In this document: piece by piece, positions 1 through 10,809 of the stretch
Layout: every line of letters begins with the position of its first letter
How positions within the stretch are numbered: position 1 is the stretch's first letter
Source of the DNA: Pirellulales bacterium
Lineage (GTDB): Bacteria > Planctomycetota > Planctomycetia > Pirellulales > JAEUIK01
DNA length: 64,000 bases
Direction: 5' to 3'
Assembly (NCBI GenBank): GCA_019694455.1
Contig: JAIBBY010000002.1
Span: 1 to 64,000, forward strand
Translations under genes and position numbers: made by a program
Notes under the pieces: generated by a model
What the model was told of the DNA's origin: nothing
Seen by the model: only the letters and a program-made list of their open reading frames with translations
Databases searched by the model: none

Positions 1-3000
1 GGCGCAGGACGGCGTCGGCCCGGTCGATGGTCTGGCGGAAGATTTTGGCGCGGCGGTAGAGGACTTCTCCCATGCCGGCGTGGCTTCCCCCCTGTCCGCT
101 GAAGAGGAAGGCCAGGCGGGGACGTCGCCCACTGGCGACGCCAGCGGCGATTTGGCTGGCGTCGTCGCCGACGGCGGCGCCGTCGCCGGCCAGCCAGCGG
201 CGGAGTTTCATTGCCGCTTCGGCGCGGGTGGCGGCGACCAGGGCCAGTCGCTCGGCGAGGTGGAAGCGGCCGGTCGCCGCCGTGTGGCCGATGTCGGCCA
301 GCCGCTGGTCGGTGGTCTCCAGATGGTCGGCGTAGCGCTGGGCCAGTTGGCGCAGCGCTTGGGGGGTGCGGGCCGAGAGGCACAAGGGGTGTGGTTCGTT
401 GGCGTCGGCCAGGGGCGTGGCGAGCGGGGCCTCCTCGAGCACGACATGCGCGTTGGTGCCGCCGAAGCCGAAGGCGCTGACCCCGGCGCGGCGCGGCCGC
501 TCGGCCCGCCGAGGCCAGGGGCGGAGTCGGTCGTTGACGAAAAACGGCGAATCCTCAAACTCGAGCAATCGATTGGGCACATCGAAATGCAGCGTCGGCG
601 GCAACTCGCCGTGATGCAGCGCCAGTATCGCCTTAATCATGCCTGCGATGCCGGCCGCCGGTTCCAAGTGACCAACATTCGACTTCACTGAGCCAATCGC
701 GCACGATTGCCGTTGAAGATCGAAAACCTGGCGAAGCCCTTCTACCTCGATTGGGTCGCCCAGCGCCGTGCCGGTGCCGTGCGCCTCAATCAGATCGACG
801 CCCGACGCCGGAAGCCGCGCGGACTGATAGGCGCTGCGGATGACGGCGGCTTGAGCCGAAGAATTGGGGACGGTGACTCCGGCGGCCTGACCGCCATGAT
901 TCACGGCGCTGCCGCGGATCAGCGCGTAGACTTGATCGCCATCGGCATGCGCCTTGGACAGCCGCTTCAATACGAGCATGCCCACCCCTTCGCCGAGCGC
1001 GTAGCCATCGGCGCGATTGCTGAAAGTGGCACAGCGCCCCGTAGGCGACAAAGCGCCCAGTCGACACATCAACTCGAAATGCGCGGCTGTCAGACCGACT
1101 TGGCTGCCGCCGGCAAGCGCCATTTCGCATTCGCCACGACGCAGACTCTCGACTGCCAGATGCACTGCTACAAGCGATGAACTGCAAGCCGTATCGAGCG
1201 CCAAAGATGGTCCTGTGAGCGAAAACTGATACGACAACCGATTGGCAAGCATCGACAGCGCGTTGCCCGTAGCCGCGTAGCTATCGACGCCTTCTGGCTG
1301 ACTCACAAGCGCGGGTAGGTACTCGCTCGCCATGGCGCCGACAAACACGCCAACTGCGGCGCCATTCCTTTGCTCGCCGGCATAGCCCGCATCAGTCAGC
1401 GCGTCGTGGGCCGCTTCGATCAGCAACCGTTGCTGGGGGTCGATCTGCGCCGCTTCGCGCGGCGTCAGATGAAAGTATTCGGCGTCGAACTCATCAATGC
1501 GTTCCAACAGTGCGGCCGAGCGCGAATAAGTCGTGCCGCGCGCATGGCGGTCGGTCGAATACCGATCATGCAAATTCAGAGTCGACATTGCGTCGACGAC
1601 TAAATTTCGGCCGTCGCGGATTGCGCGCCAAAACTCGCCCACCGTGTCGCAGGCGCCAAATCGACCGGCGATTCCGATGACGGCAATTAGTTCAGGAGTC
1701 GAATCGGCCTGATCGCCGTTGCGTTGGTCGTGCGCTGCGATCGGAACAATTTGCTCGGTTGGCAGACTGGTCAAAGTGGAGGATGGGGCCGGCGAGGACG
1801 CGAACTGCTCGACCGGGGACACCTGCCAATCGCTCGCCAAAGCTTGCGCCAGCCGCGACAGGGAGACGCATTCGTAGATCAAGGTGGGCGGAATTGGTTT
1901 TGTTGACCATTCGCTCAGGCGCGTGGCGAAGCGAGCAGCGAGGATCGAATCGACGCCTAGCTCTACAAGTGGCCGTCGGGGATCGATCGACTGTGGCGCT
2001 CGTTCGGTAATCGTCGCGAATTCCCGAACGAGGACTTCGACCAATTCGCTGGGCTGCTTGATCGAAGTAGCGCCTTGACGCGAAGTGTCGGCGGACGCAG
2101 CGGCCAACGTAACCGGCTTGCTGGGAGGGGTTAATGCAATCTGATTCACCCAGTACGGTTCGCGCTCAAAGGGATAGGTGGGGAGGACGACGCGCCGCAG
2201 ATCGTCATCGCGATGAACTTGCGACCAGTCGATGTTGGCGCCGGCAGCGAACAGACAGGCCAGCACCGCGCAGAATTCGGTCCAATCGTCGACCGTTGCC
2301 GGTCCGGGCGTTGCCGGATGATTGAGCAGTTCATCGAGTCGCGGGCGATCCCCGCTGTTTACAACTTGCGAGAGTCGCGCTCGCAGCGGTTGTGAAAGCC
2401 GCGGCAGCAGTTCGACAAGTCTCGAAATCAGAGTCTGGTTGTCGCCATCCTGGTCGCCGGTATTGATCAAGCGACTTGGCCAGTGGTTTTTCCGCGGCCA
2501 GGATTCAAGTTGTCGAAGTTGATCGGCGAGTTGATCGCGCGAACTGGCTACGATCGCGAGGCGATGTTCCCAGGCCGTTCGACCAACGTTCGAGGTGAAA
2601 CAGGCGTCAGCTAGCGAGGGATCGCTCGTCGAGCAGATCCAATTGCGATAGCATGCGGTTAGTCGCTCCAGCGCGCGATCGTTGTGGGCCGAGAGCGTCA
2701 AGACATACGCGTCTCGCCTTGGCGAGCCAATATTTCTGCTCGGGGCGTTCTCCAACACTGCGTGCGCATTGGCGCCGCCAAAACCGAATGAGCTGATAGC
2801 GGCTCGGCGAATCGCGTCGGTCCAGGGACGCGGACGCGTGGCCACATAGAACGGAGACGCCTCCCAAGGGAACCGTTGGTTGGGAGATTCGCAGTGGAGC
2901 GATGGGGGAATCTCGCTGTGTTGCAAGCTCAGCGCCGCCTTGATCAGGCCAGCGATGCCAGCCGCTGGCTCCAAATGCCCTAGATTGGTCTTAACCGATC

Positions 3001-6000
3001 CGATGGCGCACGATTCTGGCGAACGATGGGGGCCGATCACGGCATTCAGCGCATGCAACTCGATGGGATCGCCTAGCGCGGTGCCTGTGCCGTGCGCTTC
3101 CACCAATCCGATGGTTGCCGGATCGACCTTCGCGCAATCGTACGCGGCCAACAATAGTTCGCGCTGTGCCTCAAAGTTGGGGGCGGTTAACCCTGCCTTT
3201 CCATGTCCATCGTGATTGACCGCCGAACCCTTGATGACAGCCAGCACCTGATCGCCGTCCGCCAGGGCGTCGTCCAGTCGTTTGAGCAACACCGCGGCTA
3301 CCCCTTCGCCGCGGACGTAGCCGTTTGCATGGTGATCGAATGTGGCGCACCGACCGTTTGGCGACAGCATGCCGGCGGTGGCAAGCAACCGAGTGGTGTC
3401 GTCGAGCAGAATGAGGTTGGCGCCCGCCGCGACCGCCAATCGAGCATCGCCAGCGAGGAGGCCACGACACGCCTGATGAACGGCCACTAGCGACGAGGAA
3501 CAGGCGGTGTCGATCACGTGACTGGGGCCACGGAAGTCGAAAAGATACGACACGCGATTGGCGAGCATGGCCAGGGAGTTGCCTGCTCCGCGATGAGGAT
3601 CGGCGGCGAGACCGAATCGCTCGCAGAGTTGGAGATATTCGCTTACGGAGGCGCCGACGAAGACACCTGTCTTGCTGCAGCGCGGATCGGACGGTCGGTA
3701 GCCCGCGCGTTCAAAGAGTTCCCAAACCACCTCCAGCAGCAACCGCTGCTGCGGGTCCATGAGACGGGCTTCGCGAGGGGCGATGCCGAAGAATTCGGCG
3801 TCGAATCCGGCGACATCACGCAAGAATCCGGCGGGGGCCAGTTCGCTGGAATACCCGGATAGCGACTCGCGCGATGACGGAAGTCGACCAACTGCGTCGT
3901 CGGCGGCTAGTAGATTCCGCCAGAATTGTTCCGGCGTGTCGGCATTGGGAAACCGCAACGACATGGCCACTATGGCGATGTCGTTATGTTCTGACTGTGC
4001 GTGCTGTTGCGCGGCTACTGAGGGATCAATCGATGCTTCGCGCGTGTGTGTGTCGCTGGATTGAATTGGCGATTTTGGGGCGGCGGCGCCATCTTTGGTC
4101 AGTCGCGCGAGAGACGCGGCATGATGCTCGCGTAGATAGTCGCACAATCGATTGATCGTCGGCTGCATGAAAAGCAGCACCGGCTCCAATCGTGTGGCGA
4201 GACGCTGTTCCAATTGCTGCACGATTTTGGTTGCCAGAATGGAATTGATTCCCAATTCCATGAAGTTGGCGTCGGTGGCGATTAGGTCGGCTTCCATGCC
4301 CACCACGGCGCCGATTTCGCACGCGACGGCGCGCCGAACCTGTTCTCGATCGATTTGGGGAGCGCGCGGTTCAGCGCCCGGTGCCGGTTGCAGCAGCGAT
4401 TCGTCCGATCGAGTGAACGGGGGCGGTTGCTTATCGGGACGCTGCGAGTCGAATTTCAGCGTCAAGAGATGCGCTTGATTGGCTGCCAGCGTCTGCTCAA
4501 AGATCGCGCAGCCAGCTTCTGGCGACAATTGGCGCAGGCCGCTTGCGACAACGTGCTTTGCCATGCCGTCGCCCGCCCATGCCGTCCAGCCGATGCTGAG
4601 CGCCGTCAGGCCGGCGGTGGCGCGCCGCTGGGCCAAGGCGTCGAGAAAGGCGTTTGCCGCCGCGTAATCAGTTTGGCCGGGAATACCGAACCACGCGCTG
4701 ACCGAGGAGAACAGCACAAAATGTTGCAATGGGTCGCGCCGAGTGAGTTCGTCGAGAAGCGCTGCGCCGCGGGCCTTGGCGAGAACGACTTGCTGGAAGT
4801 CGTCGATTGATTTGTTGACCAACCAGTGGTCGTGTAGCACGCCGGCGCAATGGAAGACTCCCCGCAAGGCGCCCAGCTTCTGGCGCGCGTCATCCAGCGC
4901 TTGCTCCAACTGATGACGGTCCGCGACATCGGCGGCCAGATACTCGACGGCGCCGCCAAGCTTGCGGAGTTCGGCCAGTCGCTGCCGGCGGCGCCCATCC
5001 AAGCGATCGACTGGGGTGCGGCCGATGATCGCCAACGGCGCGCCGCCAAGCCGAATGAGGTGGCGGCAGATTTCGAAGCCGATAGCGCCGAGGCCGCCAG
5101 TGACGAGCGATGCGCCGTTCAGATCGAGCGAAGTTCTTGTCATTGCTTCGCTGGCCGGCGTCAATGTTGGCGCGAGTCGCAAGGGACCGCGCAGGGCGAT
5201 TTCCGCGTGACTGGCAACTGTTTGCAGTTCTTTTGTCACTCGGCCCGCAAAATCCGCCGCGGCTGTGTCGCTCGCCGTGAAGTCGCGCAGGCGGATGTTC
5301 AAATGAAAGTGCTCGTGAGACCACGCGCGGCAGAAACCCCAGAGCGCCGCCAGCGCGGGATTTGCCGATTCCCGCGCGCTGGTTGCCATGGCGCCGGCCG
5401 TGACAAGCCACACCTCCAGCGGTTGCTCGCCAGCCGACGAGACGCGGCGCGCCAGTTCGTAAAACGACGTCAGCAGCGAGAAATCGTCGCTTGTCGATAC
5501 AACGTGTGGCTCGGGCAGAGCCACAATCAGGCCGGCGCGGTCGCTAGAAGTCAGAAATGCGCCGATCGTGTTTGCGTCGTCTGAGCCCAGGATGGCGATG
5601 TCCGCAAACGAGACGTGCGGCCGTAATTGGCTGGCCAACTCAATGGCAAGTTCTGGGGACTTGGCGACGACCAACCATCGGCCAGATGGCAAGGCGCGCT
5701 GTGACTGCGATTCGCTCGCCTGCCAGCGAACCGAGTGAAGCCAGCCATCCAAGTCAGGCACTTCGACGCCGAGCGGATTGCGTGGGCGAATGGTTGAATC
5801 GACGACGGCTGGCAGCCAGTGGTGGCGTCGTTCAAACGGATAGGTCGGAAGTGGAACCAGCCTGCATCCGCGTCGTTCATATTCAGCAATTTGCGCGACT
5901 TCGTCGACCCTCTCCCGTGTGACGGACGCTTGACTGGCGGCGACCGCCGCCAGTTTGCCAATCAATTCCGCGCGCGACTTGGCGGTCAGCAGGACTTGCT

Positions 6001-9000
6001 CCGCGAAGTGCTGGCGGCCGCGCAGCGTCGTGTAGCAAATGTCGTCCAAGCGCTGATCGGTGGTCTTCAAATACTCCGCAAATCGCTCAGCTAATTGCTG
6101 AAGCGCGGCAGGGGTGCGAGCGGATAGCCGCAACACGTTGCGATCTGATCCGGAATGTGAGGCACGTGAGGCGGCCAGTGGGCCTTCTTCCAGGACGACG
6201 TGCGCGTTGGCGCCGCCAAAGCCAAACGAGCTTACGGCGGCTCTGCGCTGGTGGTCGTCCGACGCTGTCCAGTCGCGCAAGCGCTCGTTCACATAGAACG
6301 GCGTCGACTCGAATGAGATAAAACGATTTGGCGAACTGAAATGGAGCGTCGGCGGCAATTCGCGATGCCGCAGCGCCAGCGCGATCTTGATCACCCCGGC
6401 AAGGCCGGCGGCCGCCTCCAAGTGTCCGATGTTGGATTTCAGCGATCCGATGGCGCATGTCTGTCGCGAGGCACTCGGCTGCATGACGCGGCCAAGGCCT
6501 TCCAGTTCAATGGGGTCGCCCAATGCGGTGCCTGTGCCATGCGCTTCGAACAAACCAACTGTGTGCGGCGCGATGCCTGCGGTTTGATAGGCGCGGGCCA
6601 GTAGTTCTGCTTGGCTAGTGGCGCTGGGCGCGGTGAGGCCGTTGGTGCGTCCGTCTTGATTGATCGCGCTGCCGCGAATAACGGCATAGACGTCATTGCG
6701 ATCGCGGAGGGCGTCGGCCAATGGCCGCAAGACGACAACGCCGATGCCTTCGCCGCGGACATAGCCATTGGCGCGGTCGTCAAAGGCCTTGCAGGCGCCA
6801 TCCGGCGACAGCATACCGGCATCTTCGAGCGATTGCTGCAATGGCTCGGCGAGCAGCAGATTGACGCCCCCCACCAGCGCCAATCGGCATTCCCTCTGGC
6901 GGAGGCTTTGCGCCGCGAGGTGACAGGCCACAAGCGACGACGAGCAGGCGGTGTCGATGGTCAGACTTGGGCCGCGCAGATTGAGGAAGTAGCTCAGCCG
7001 GTTCGCAAGGATCGACAGACAGTTGCCGGTCGCCGTGAAGGCGTCAACGATGCCCGCCGACGCAGAGAGTTGCAAGTAATCGTTTGAGCTGGCCCCGATG
7101 AAGACACCCGTTGCTCCGAGAAGTTCGGTTTGAGCGACCAGCCCACTGGTCTCCAGCGCTTCCCAGGCGGTTTCCAACAGCAGACGCTGTTGGGGGTCCA
7201 TTCGATCGGCCTCGTGCGGCGTGATCTCGAAGAAGGAAGCGTCAAACTGATCGATGCCGCGGACAAATCCCCCCCCGCGCGCGCTGCCGGTGTCGACAGT
7301 CGAAGTGCGATCTGGCGGAATGGGTCCGATACTGTCGAGGCCCTGGCGAATGTTTTGCCAAAACTCATCGGGCGAGTTCGCGCCGGGAAAACGGCAGGCG
7401 ATGCCGACGATAGCAATGGCATCGTCGGGCAGCGACTGCGATGGCGCCACCGGCTGTGCCGCTGAAGACTCTGGCGGTTGCGTGCTGCTTGATTCCGGAG
7501 CGCCTAAGAGACGCGCCACCGCCGTGATATTCGGGCAATCGTAGAACAAGGTGGGCGAGATGGGGCGCCCGAGCCACTCCTCCAACTGACCAGATAGCGC
7601 AATGAGGTGCGCCGAGCCTAGGCCCAGGCTGGTGAAGGAGCGGTCAACGAAAACCTGATCGAGCGGTGTTAAAAAGTCGCGCGCGATCGCGATTCGCAAC
7701 CATTGAACGACATCCGCAATGGAAGGCGCAAAGCGGTGTTCCGCCTGCGGCGGCAACTCGTTCACATCAGGCGAAGTTTGCGGAGCCTCTCCCAAAGTCC
7801 AGCGGTGCAGAACTTGTCCGATTTCAGGGCTATCGGCCAGGTAATCGGCGCGGCACAGTTGTCGTTGTTTCTTGCCGCTGGTGGTCTTGCGCATGGTGCC
7901 AGGCGCGAGCAACAGGATAGAGAAGACCTCGACCCAATGCTGGTCGGCCACGACGGCGCGGACGGCCTCGAAGATATCGCCAGCTTGCTGCTCGTCGTGG
8001 CCGCTCTCCGCCAGGAGGACCAAGCGTTCCTGTCCGGCGCATTCGACCGAGAAGGCCGTGGCGCAGCCCAGGCGTATGGCGGGGTGACAGTTTTCCACCG
8101 AGGACTCGATGTCCTGCGGATGGTGATTCACTCCGTTGATAATGATCAGGTCTTTCAGCCGGCCCGTGACAAACAAGTCTCCCTGGGCGTCCAATAGTCC
8201 CAGGTCGCCCGTTCGCAAGAACGGTCCTTGGTCAGTATCAGCGAGCCGGGCCGCAAAATTCTCGGTTGTGTCGGCTGGCTTGCGCCAATAGCCGCGGGTG
8301 ACCGCGGGACCGGCGAGCCAGATTTCTCCTACTTCGCCGAGGTCTTGTTCTGTTCGGTGCTCGGGATCAACGATGCGCAGTTCGACGTTGTGCAGCGCGC
8401 GGCCCGAACTGACCAAGGTCTTGGTATTGGAGACTTCCTGGGATACCACCGCGCGGCCTTGCTGGTCCAGGGCGTGGCGGTCCACGACCATCGAAACGGG
8501 CGTTGTGCCGATCGGTTTGCAAGTTGCAATGAGCGTGCCTTCGGCCAATCCATATTCGGGAGCGAAGGCTTCTGGCCGAAACCCGCATGGGGCGAAGCGT
8601 TCGCAGAACTGCTCAATCAAGTCGTAGCGTAGCGGTTCGGAACCGTTGCCTGCCGCGCGCCAACTGGAGAGATCGAGAGTCGCCAGGTCGTCCGGCTTCA
8701 CGCGCGCTGCGCACAAACCATAAGCGAATGACGGCGCCTGACCATGGGTTCCGCGATATTTGTCGATCGCGCGGAGCCATCGCAAAGGGCGCTGGACAAA
8801 CGCCTGCGGCGCCATGAGGAAGCAAGGAAAGCCGCTGAATAGCGGCTGCAAGATGCCTTCAATCAATCCATAGTCGTGAAAGTACGGCAACCAAGAGACC
8901 GTGCGGCAATTTGGGCCGTATCCGCCTGCCAGACGAATGCCGTATAGATTCTGGATCAGGTTGTCATGGGCGACCATGACCCCTTTGGGATGAGAAGTCG

Positions 9001-9541
9001 AGCCCGACGTGTATTGAAAGTACGCCAGTTGATCGGCGCTGATCGACTCTGGACGCCAAGGGTTGGCGTCCGCGCTCTCGATGCAGTCAGTCGCCAACAA
9101 CGAGAGATTATGGAAGGGATTATCTGCTGCTTGGTTGGATTGAAATACAGGCTGGCACGATTCAATCGTGAGCAGGGCCGCGGCCTCGGCGTCTTCGACG
9201 ACGACCTGAATGCGGCGCAGCGCGCGCTCGGCGCGCGAGGATTCTGGCAACGGAATCGGCACGGCGATCATACCGGCGTACAGACAGCCAAAGAACGCCG
9301 AGACGACTTCCAGACATTGCGGATAGACCAGCAGCGCTCGATCGCCGGGCGACATGCGGCAGACAAGCTCAGCCGCAATGGCCCGCGCGCGCTGGTCCAG
9401 CTCTCGATAGGTGAGCGTGTGCGACTGGCGCTCGCCGTTTTCGAGAAACGCGTAGGCGAGCTGGTCGCCTTGATGCTCCGCGCGGTGGCGAAGTATCTCG
9501 ACCAGCGAGGCAGCGTGCCAGGGCTCGTACAAGTCGGTCAT
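1..9541 (-). CDS. Multimodular type I polyketide synthase, FAAL-primed, partial (C-terminus beyond left edge)
   Basis: One open frame runs from ATG at 9541 off the left edge (at least 3180 residues). The same frame holds at every domain signature checked. Order: fatty acyl-AMP ligase (about 1-570, YTSGST near 175); ACP1 (Ser643 in GLGSAHL); KS1 (Cys866 in DTACSSS, His1001 in EAHGTGT); KR (TGGLGAIG near 1480, Tyr1626 in YAAAN); ACP2 (Ser1767 in GINSIL); KS2 (Cys2014); ACP3 (Ser2532 in GVDSIL); KS3 (Cys2786); AT start (FLFSGQGGSHAG near 3145). Modules 1 and 2 have only a KS-to-post-AT linker (LPTYPFER) where an AT would sit, so their extender units must be loaded in trans or not at all. FAAL-ACP loading implies a fatty-acid starter activated as acyl-AMP without CoA. 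It is the last visible gene of a minus-strand run with sugar genes. Product unknown. Confidence 0.95.
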   Translation of the reverse strand, partial: MTDLYEPWHAASLVEILRHRAEHQGDQLAYAFLENGERQSHTLTYRELDQRARAIAAELVCRMSPGDRALLVYPQCLEVVSAFFGCLYAGMIAVPIPLPESSRAERALRRIQVVVEDAEAAALLTIESCQPVFQSNQAADNPFHNLSLLATDCIESADANPWRPESISADQLAYFQYTSGSTSHPKGVMVAHDNLIQNLYGIRLAGGYGPNCRTVSWLPYFHDYGLIEGILQPLFSGFPCFLMAPQAFVQRPLRWLRAIDKYRGTHGQAPSFAYGLCAARVKPDDLATLDLSSWRAAGNGSEPLRYDLIEQFCERFAPCGFRPEAFAPEYGLAEGTLIATCKPIGTTPVSMVVDRHALDQQGRAVVSQEVSNTKTLVSSGRALHNVELRIVDPEHRTEQDLGEVGEIWLAGPAVTRGYWRKPADTTENFAARLADTDQGPFLRTGDLGLLDAQGDLFVTGRLKDLIIINGVNHHPQDIESSVENCHPAIRLGCATAFSVECAGQERLVLLAESGHDEQQAGDIFEAVRAVVADQHWVEVFSILLLAPGTMRKTTSGKKQRQLCRADYLADSPEIGQVLHRWTLGEAPQTSPDVNELPPQAEHRFAPSIADVVQWLRIAIARDFLTPLDQVFVDRSFTSLGLGSAHLIALSGQLEEWLGRPISPTLFYDCPNITAVARLLGAPESSSTQPPESSAAQPVAPSQSLPDDAIAIVGIACRFPGANSPDEFWQNIRQGLDSIGPIPPDRTSTVDTGSARGGGFVRGIDQFDASFFEITPHEADRMDPQQRLLLETAWEALETSGLVAQTELLGATGVFIGASSNDYLQLSASAGIVDAFTATGNCLSILANRLSYFLNLRGPSLTIDTACSSSLVACHLAAQSLRQRECRLALVGGVNLLLAEPLQQSLEDAGMLSPDGACKAFDDRANGYVRGEGIGVVVLRPLADALRDRNDVYAVIRGSAINQDGRTNGLTAPSATSQAELLARAYQTAGIAPHTVGLFEAHGTGTALGDPIELEGLGRVMQPSASRQTCAIGSLKSNIGHLEAAAGLAGVIKIALALRHRELPPTLHFSSPNRFISFESTPFYVNERLRDWTASDDHQRRAAVSSFGFGGANAHVVLEEGPLAASRASHSGSDRNVLRLSARTPAALQQLAERFAEYLKTTDQRLDDICYTTLRGRQHFAEQVLLTAKSRAELIGKLAAVAASQASVTRERVDEVAQIAEYERRGCRLVPLPTYPFERRHHWLPAVVDSTIRPRNPLGVEVPDLDGWLHSVRWQASESQSQRALPSGRWLVVAKSPELAIELASQLRPHVSFADIAILGSDDANTIGAFLTSSDRAGLIVALPEPHVVSTSDDFSLLTSFYELARRVSSAGEQPLEVWLVTAGAMATSARESANPALAALWGFCRAWSHEHFHLNIRLRDFTASDTAAADFAGRVTKELQTVASHAEIALRGPLRLAPTLTPASEAMTRTSLDLNGASLVTGGLGAIGFEICRHLIRLGGAPLAIIGRTPVDRLDGRRRQRLAELRKLGGAVEYLAADVADRHQLEQALDDARQKLGALRGVFHCAGVLHDHWLVNKSIDDFQQVVLAKARGAALLDELTRRDPLQHFVLFSSVSAWFGIPGQTDYAAANAFLDALAQRRATAGLTALSIGWTAWAGDGMAKHVVASGLRQLSPEAGCAIFEQTLAANQAHLLTLKFDSQRPDKQPPPFTRSDESLLQPAPGAEPRAPQIDREQVRRAVACEIGAVVGMEADLIATDANFMELGINSILATKIVQQLEQRLATRLEPVLLFMQPTINRLCDYLREHHAASLARLTKDGAAAPKSPIQSSDTHTREASIDPSVAAQQHAQSEHNDIAIVAMSLRFPNADTPEQFWRNLLAADDAVGRLPSSRESLSGYSSELAPAGFLRDVAGFDAEFFGIAPREARLMDPQQRLLLEVVWELFERAGYRPSDPRCSKTGVFVGASVSEYLQLCERFGLAADPHRGAGNSLAMLANRVSYLFDFRGPSHVIDTACSSSLVAVHQACRGLLAGDARLAVAAGANLILLDDTTRLLATAGMLSPNGRCATFDHHANGYVRGEGVAAVLLKRLDDALADGDQVLAVIKGSAVNHDGHGKAGLTAPNFEAQRELLLAAYDCAKVDPATIGLVEAHGTGTALGDPIELHALNAVIGPHRSPESCAIGSVKTNLGHLEPAAGIAGLIKAALSLQHSEIPPSLHCESPNQRFPWEASPFYVATRPRPWTDAIRRAAISSFGFGGANAHAVLENAPSRNIGSPRRDAYVLTLSAHNDRALERLTACYRNWICSTSDPSLADACFTSNVGRTAWEHRLAIVASSRDQLADQLRQLESWPRKNHWPSRLINTGDQDGDNQTLISRLVELLPRLSQPLRARLSQVVNSGDRPRLDELLNHPATPGPATVDDWTEFCAVLACLFAAGANIDWSQVHRDDDLRRVVLPTYPFEREPYWVNQIALTPPSKPVTLAAASADTSRQGATSIKQPSELVEVLVREFATITERAPQSIDPRRPLVELGVDSILAARFATRLSEWSTKPIPPTLIYECVSLSRLAQALASDWQVSPVEQFASSPAPSSTLTSLPTEQIVPIAAHDQRNGDQADSTPELIAVIGIAGRFGACDTVGEFWRAIRDGRNLVVDAMSTLNLHDRYSTDRHARGTTYSRSAALLERIDEFDAEYFHLTPREAAQIDPQQRLLIEAAHDALTDAGYAGEQRNGAAVGVFVGAMASEYLPALVSQPEGVDSYAATGNALSMLANRLSYQFSLTGPSLALDTACSSSLVAVHLAVESLRRGECEMALAGGSQVGLTAAHFELMCRLGALSPTGRCATFSNRADGYALGEGVGMLVLKRLSKAHADGDQVYALIRGSAVNHGGQAAGVTVPNSSAQAAVIRSAYQSARLPASGVDLIEAHGTGTALGDPIEVEGLRQVFDLQRQSCAIGSVKSNVGHLEPAAGIAGMIKAILALHHGELPPTLHFDVPNRLLEFEDSPFFVNDRLRPWPRRAERPRRAGVSAFGFGGTNAHVVLEEAPLATPLADANEPHPLCLSARTPQALRQLAQRYADHLETTDQRLADIGHTAATGRFHLAERLALVAATRAEAAMKLRRWLAGDGAAVGDDASQIAAGVASGRRPRLAFLFSGQGGSHAGMGEVLYRRAKIFRQTIDRADAVLR

Positions 9542-9792
9542 GGCCGTTGACGGAGGAGCGGAAGAGATGGAACGTCGGCATCCACTTGCTTGACACAAGC
9601 CGATGCCAAATAGCCCAGCAGAGCGTTGGAATAACTCGCTCTTTGCCTAGTGGAATCCATTCTCGCCAGGGAAAGCCCAACGTCGACCGGGCCATGGCGC
9701 CGCAGCGATGCGCTTAGGCCATCGTAAGCGGGAGGCAATCAGTGTTCAAATGGGCAGATCCTCTCAGAGGGAGGAAGCGTCCGGCGGGGGTG

Positions 9793-10809
9793 TTATGCCA
9801 CATTTTCGCGGCCGACGGCGCGCGGTTCGATGGGGCCGGCGATGGCGTGGCGTTCGTGGCGCGCCGGATCGTCGGCCGCATCGACTTGAAAGACGCGTTC
9901 AATGACGAACGGCGGTCGCCGGCGCGCTGCCTCAAGCGTGCGAACCATGTATTCGCCCAAGAGCCCAATCATGAGCAATTGCGCTCCGCCGACCACCAAG
10001 ATGGCGACCATCACGGACGCCCACGAATGCACGTAGCGAGCATTGAGGAAGATGACGGAGAAAGTGACCAGCGCGGCGTAGGCGAAGCCGAGCGTGGCGA
10101 GCGCGACTCCCAGCACCGACGCGGCGCGAATTGGCAAATGCGAAAAGGAAACAAAAGTGTCGATCAGATACGTGATCTTTTTGGACCAGCTCCACATCGA
10201 GCGGCCGTAGTGCTGCGCGCGCTCTTGACGATGGTAGTGGACGATCGCCGGCTCGAAGCCGGTCCACAGCACCATGCCGAGCCCGGCGCTGGGTTCGTGA
10301 GTCTCGCGCAGCACGTCAAGCACCAGACGATCGAGCAGACAAAAATCGCAACCGCCCGGCGGCATGGAAGGGATCGCCATGCGGCGCAGGAATTTCCAGG
10401 AGAGATTGGCGGTGACGGTGGTGAGCCAGGGGTCCTTGCGACTGGCGCGCGCGGCGAGCACCACCTTGTAGCCGGCGCGCCAACGTTCGAGCATTTCGCC
10501 GATCAACTCGGGCGGATCCTGCAGGTCGGCCGAGATGGCCACGACGGCGTCGCCGCGAGCGCAAAAGATGCCGGCGGACGAGGCGGCGTTGGAACCAAAG
10601 TTGCGCGCGAGCTTGACGGCGCGAACGCGCGGATTGGCGCGCGCCAGTTCTTCCATCACCTGGTACGAATCGTCGCGCGAGCCGTCGTCGACAAAGACAT
10701 ATTCAAACTCCTCGGGCTGCGAGCGGGCCAGTTCGTCCAAGCGCACAACGAGATCGCGCAAACTGGCGGCGTTGTGATAAACGGGAACGACGACGGAGAT
10801 CAGTCGCAT
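9793..10809 (-). CDS. GT2 family glycosyltransferase, polyprenyl-phosphate sugar transferase type (GtrB/ArnC/DPM-like)
   Basis: A 338-residue protein starting at the ATG that gives MRLISVVVPVYHNAAS, the usual family N-terminus; an open extension of 83 codons upstream lacks family features. GT-A motifs are present: VVPVYHNA, the FVDDGSRDDS nucleotide-binding region, and SADLQDPPE for the metal-binding aspartates. The C-terminal third has two hydrophobic segments (about 230-255 and 265-290), as in membrane enzymes that move a sugar from a nucleotide onto polyprenyl phosphate. It lies between the amino-sugar genes and the PKS on the same strand, 251 bases upstream of the PKS start. This suggests it uses the modified sugar made by its neighbours, either to glycosylate the lipid or polyketide or to load a lipid carrier (inference). 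Confidence 0.88.
   Translation of the reverse strand: MRLISVVVPVYHNAASLRDLVVRLDELARSQPEEFEYVFVDDGSRDDSYQVMEELARANPRVRAVKLARNFGSNAASSAGIFCARGDAVVAISADLQDPPELIGEMLERWRAGYKVVLAARASRKDPWLTTVTANLSWKFLRRMAIPSMPPGGCDFCLLDRLVLDVLRETHEPSAGLGMVLWTGFEPAIVHYHRQERAQHYGRSMWSWSKKITYLIDTFVSFSHLPIRAASVLGVALATLGFAYAALVTFSVIFLNARYVHSWASVMVAILVVGGAQLLMIGLLGEYMVRTLEAARRRPPFVIERVFQVDAADDPARHERHAIAGPIEPRAVGRENVA

Noticed and set aside
1-9541. Several separate PKS genes instead of one
   Set aside because: KS1, KR, ACP2, KS2, ACP3 and KS3 signatures all fall in the same reading frame from ATG 9541, and no in-frame stop was noticed.
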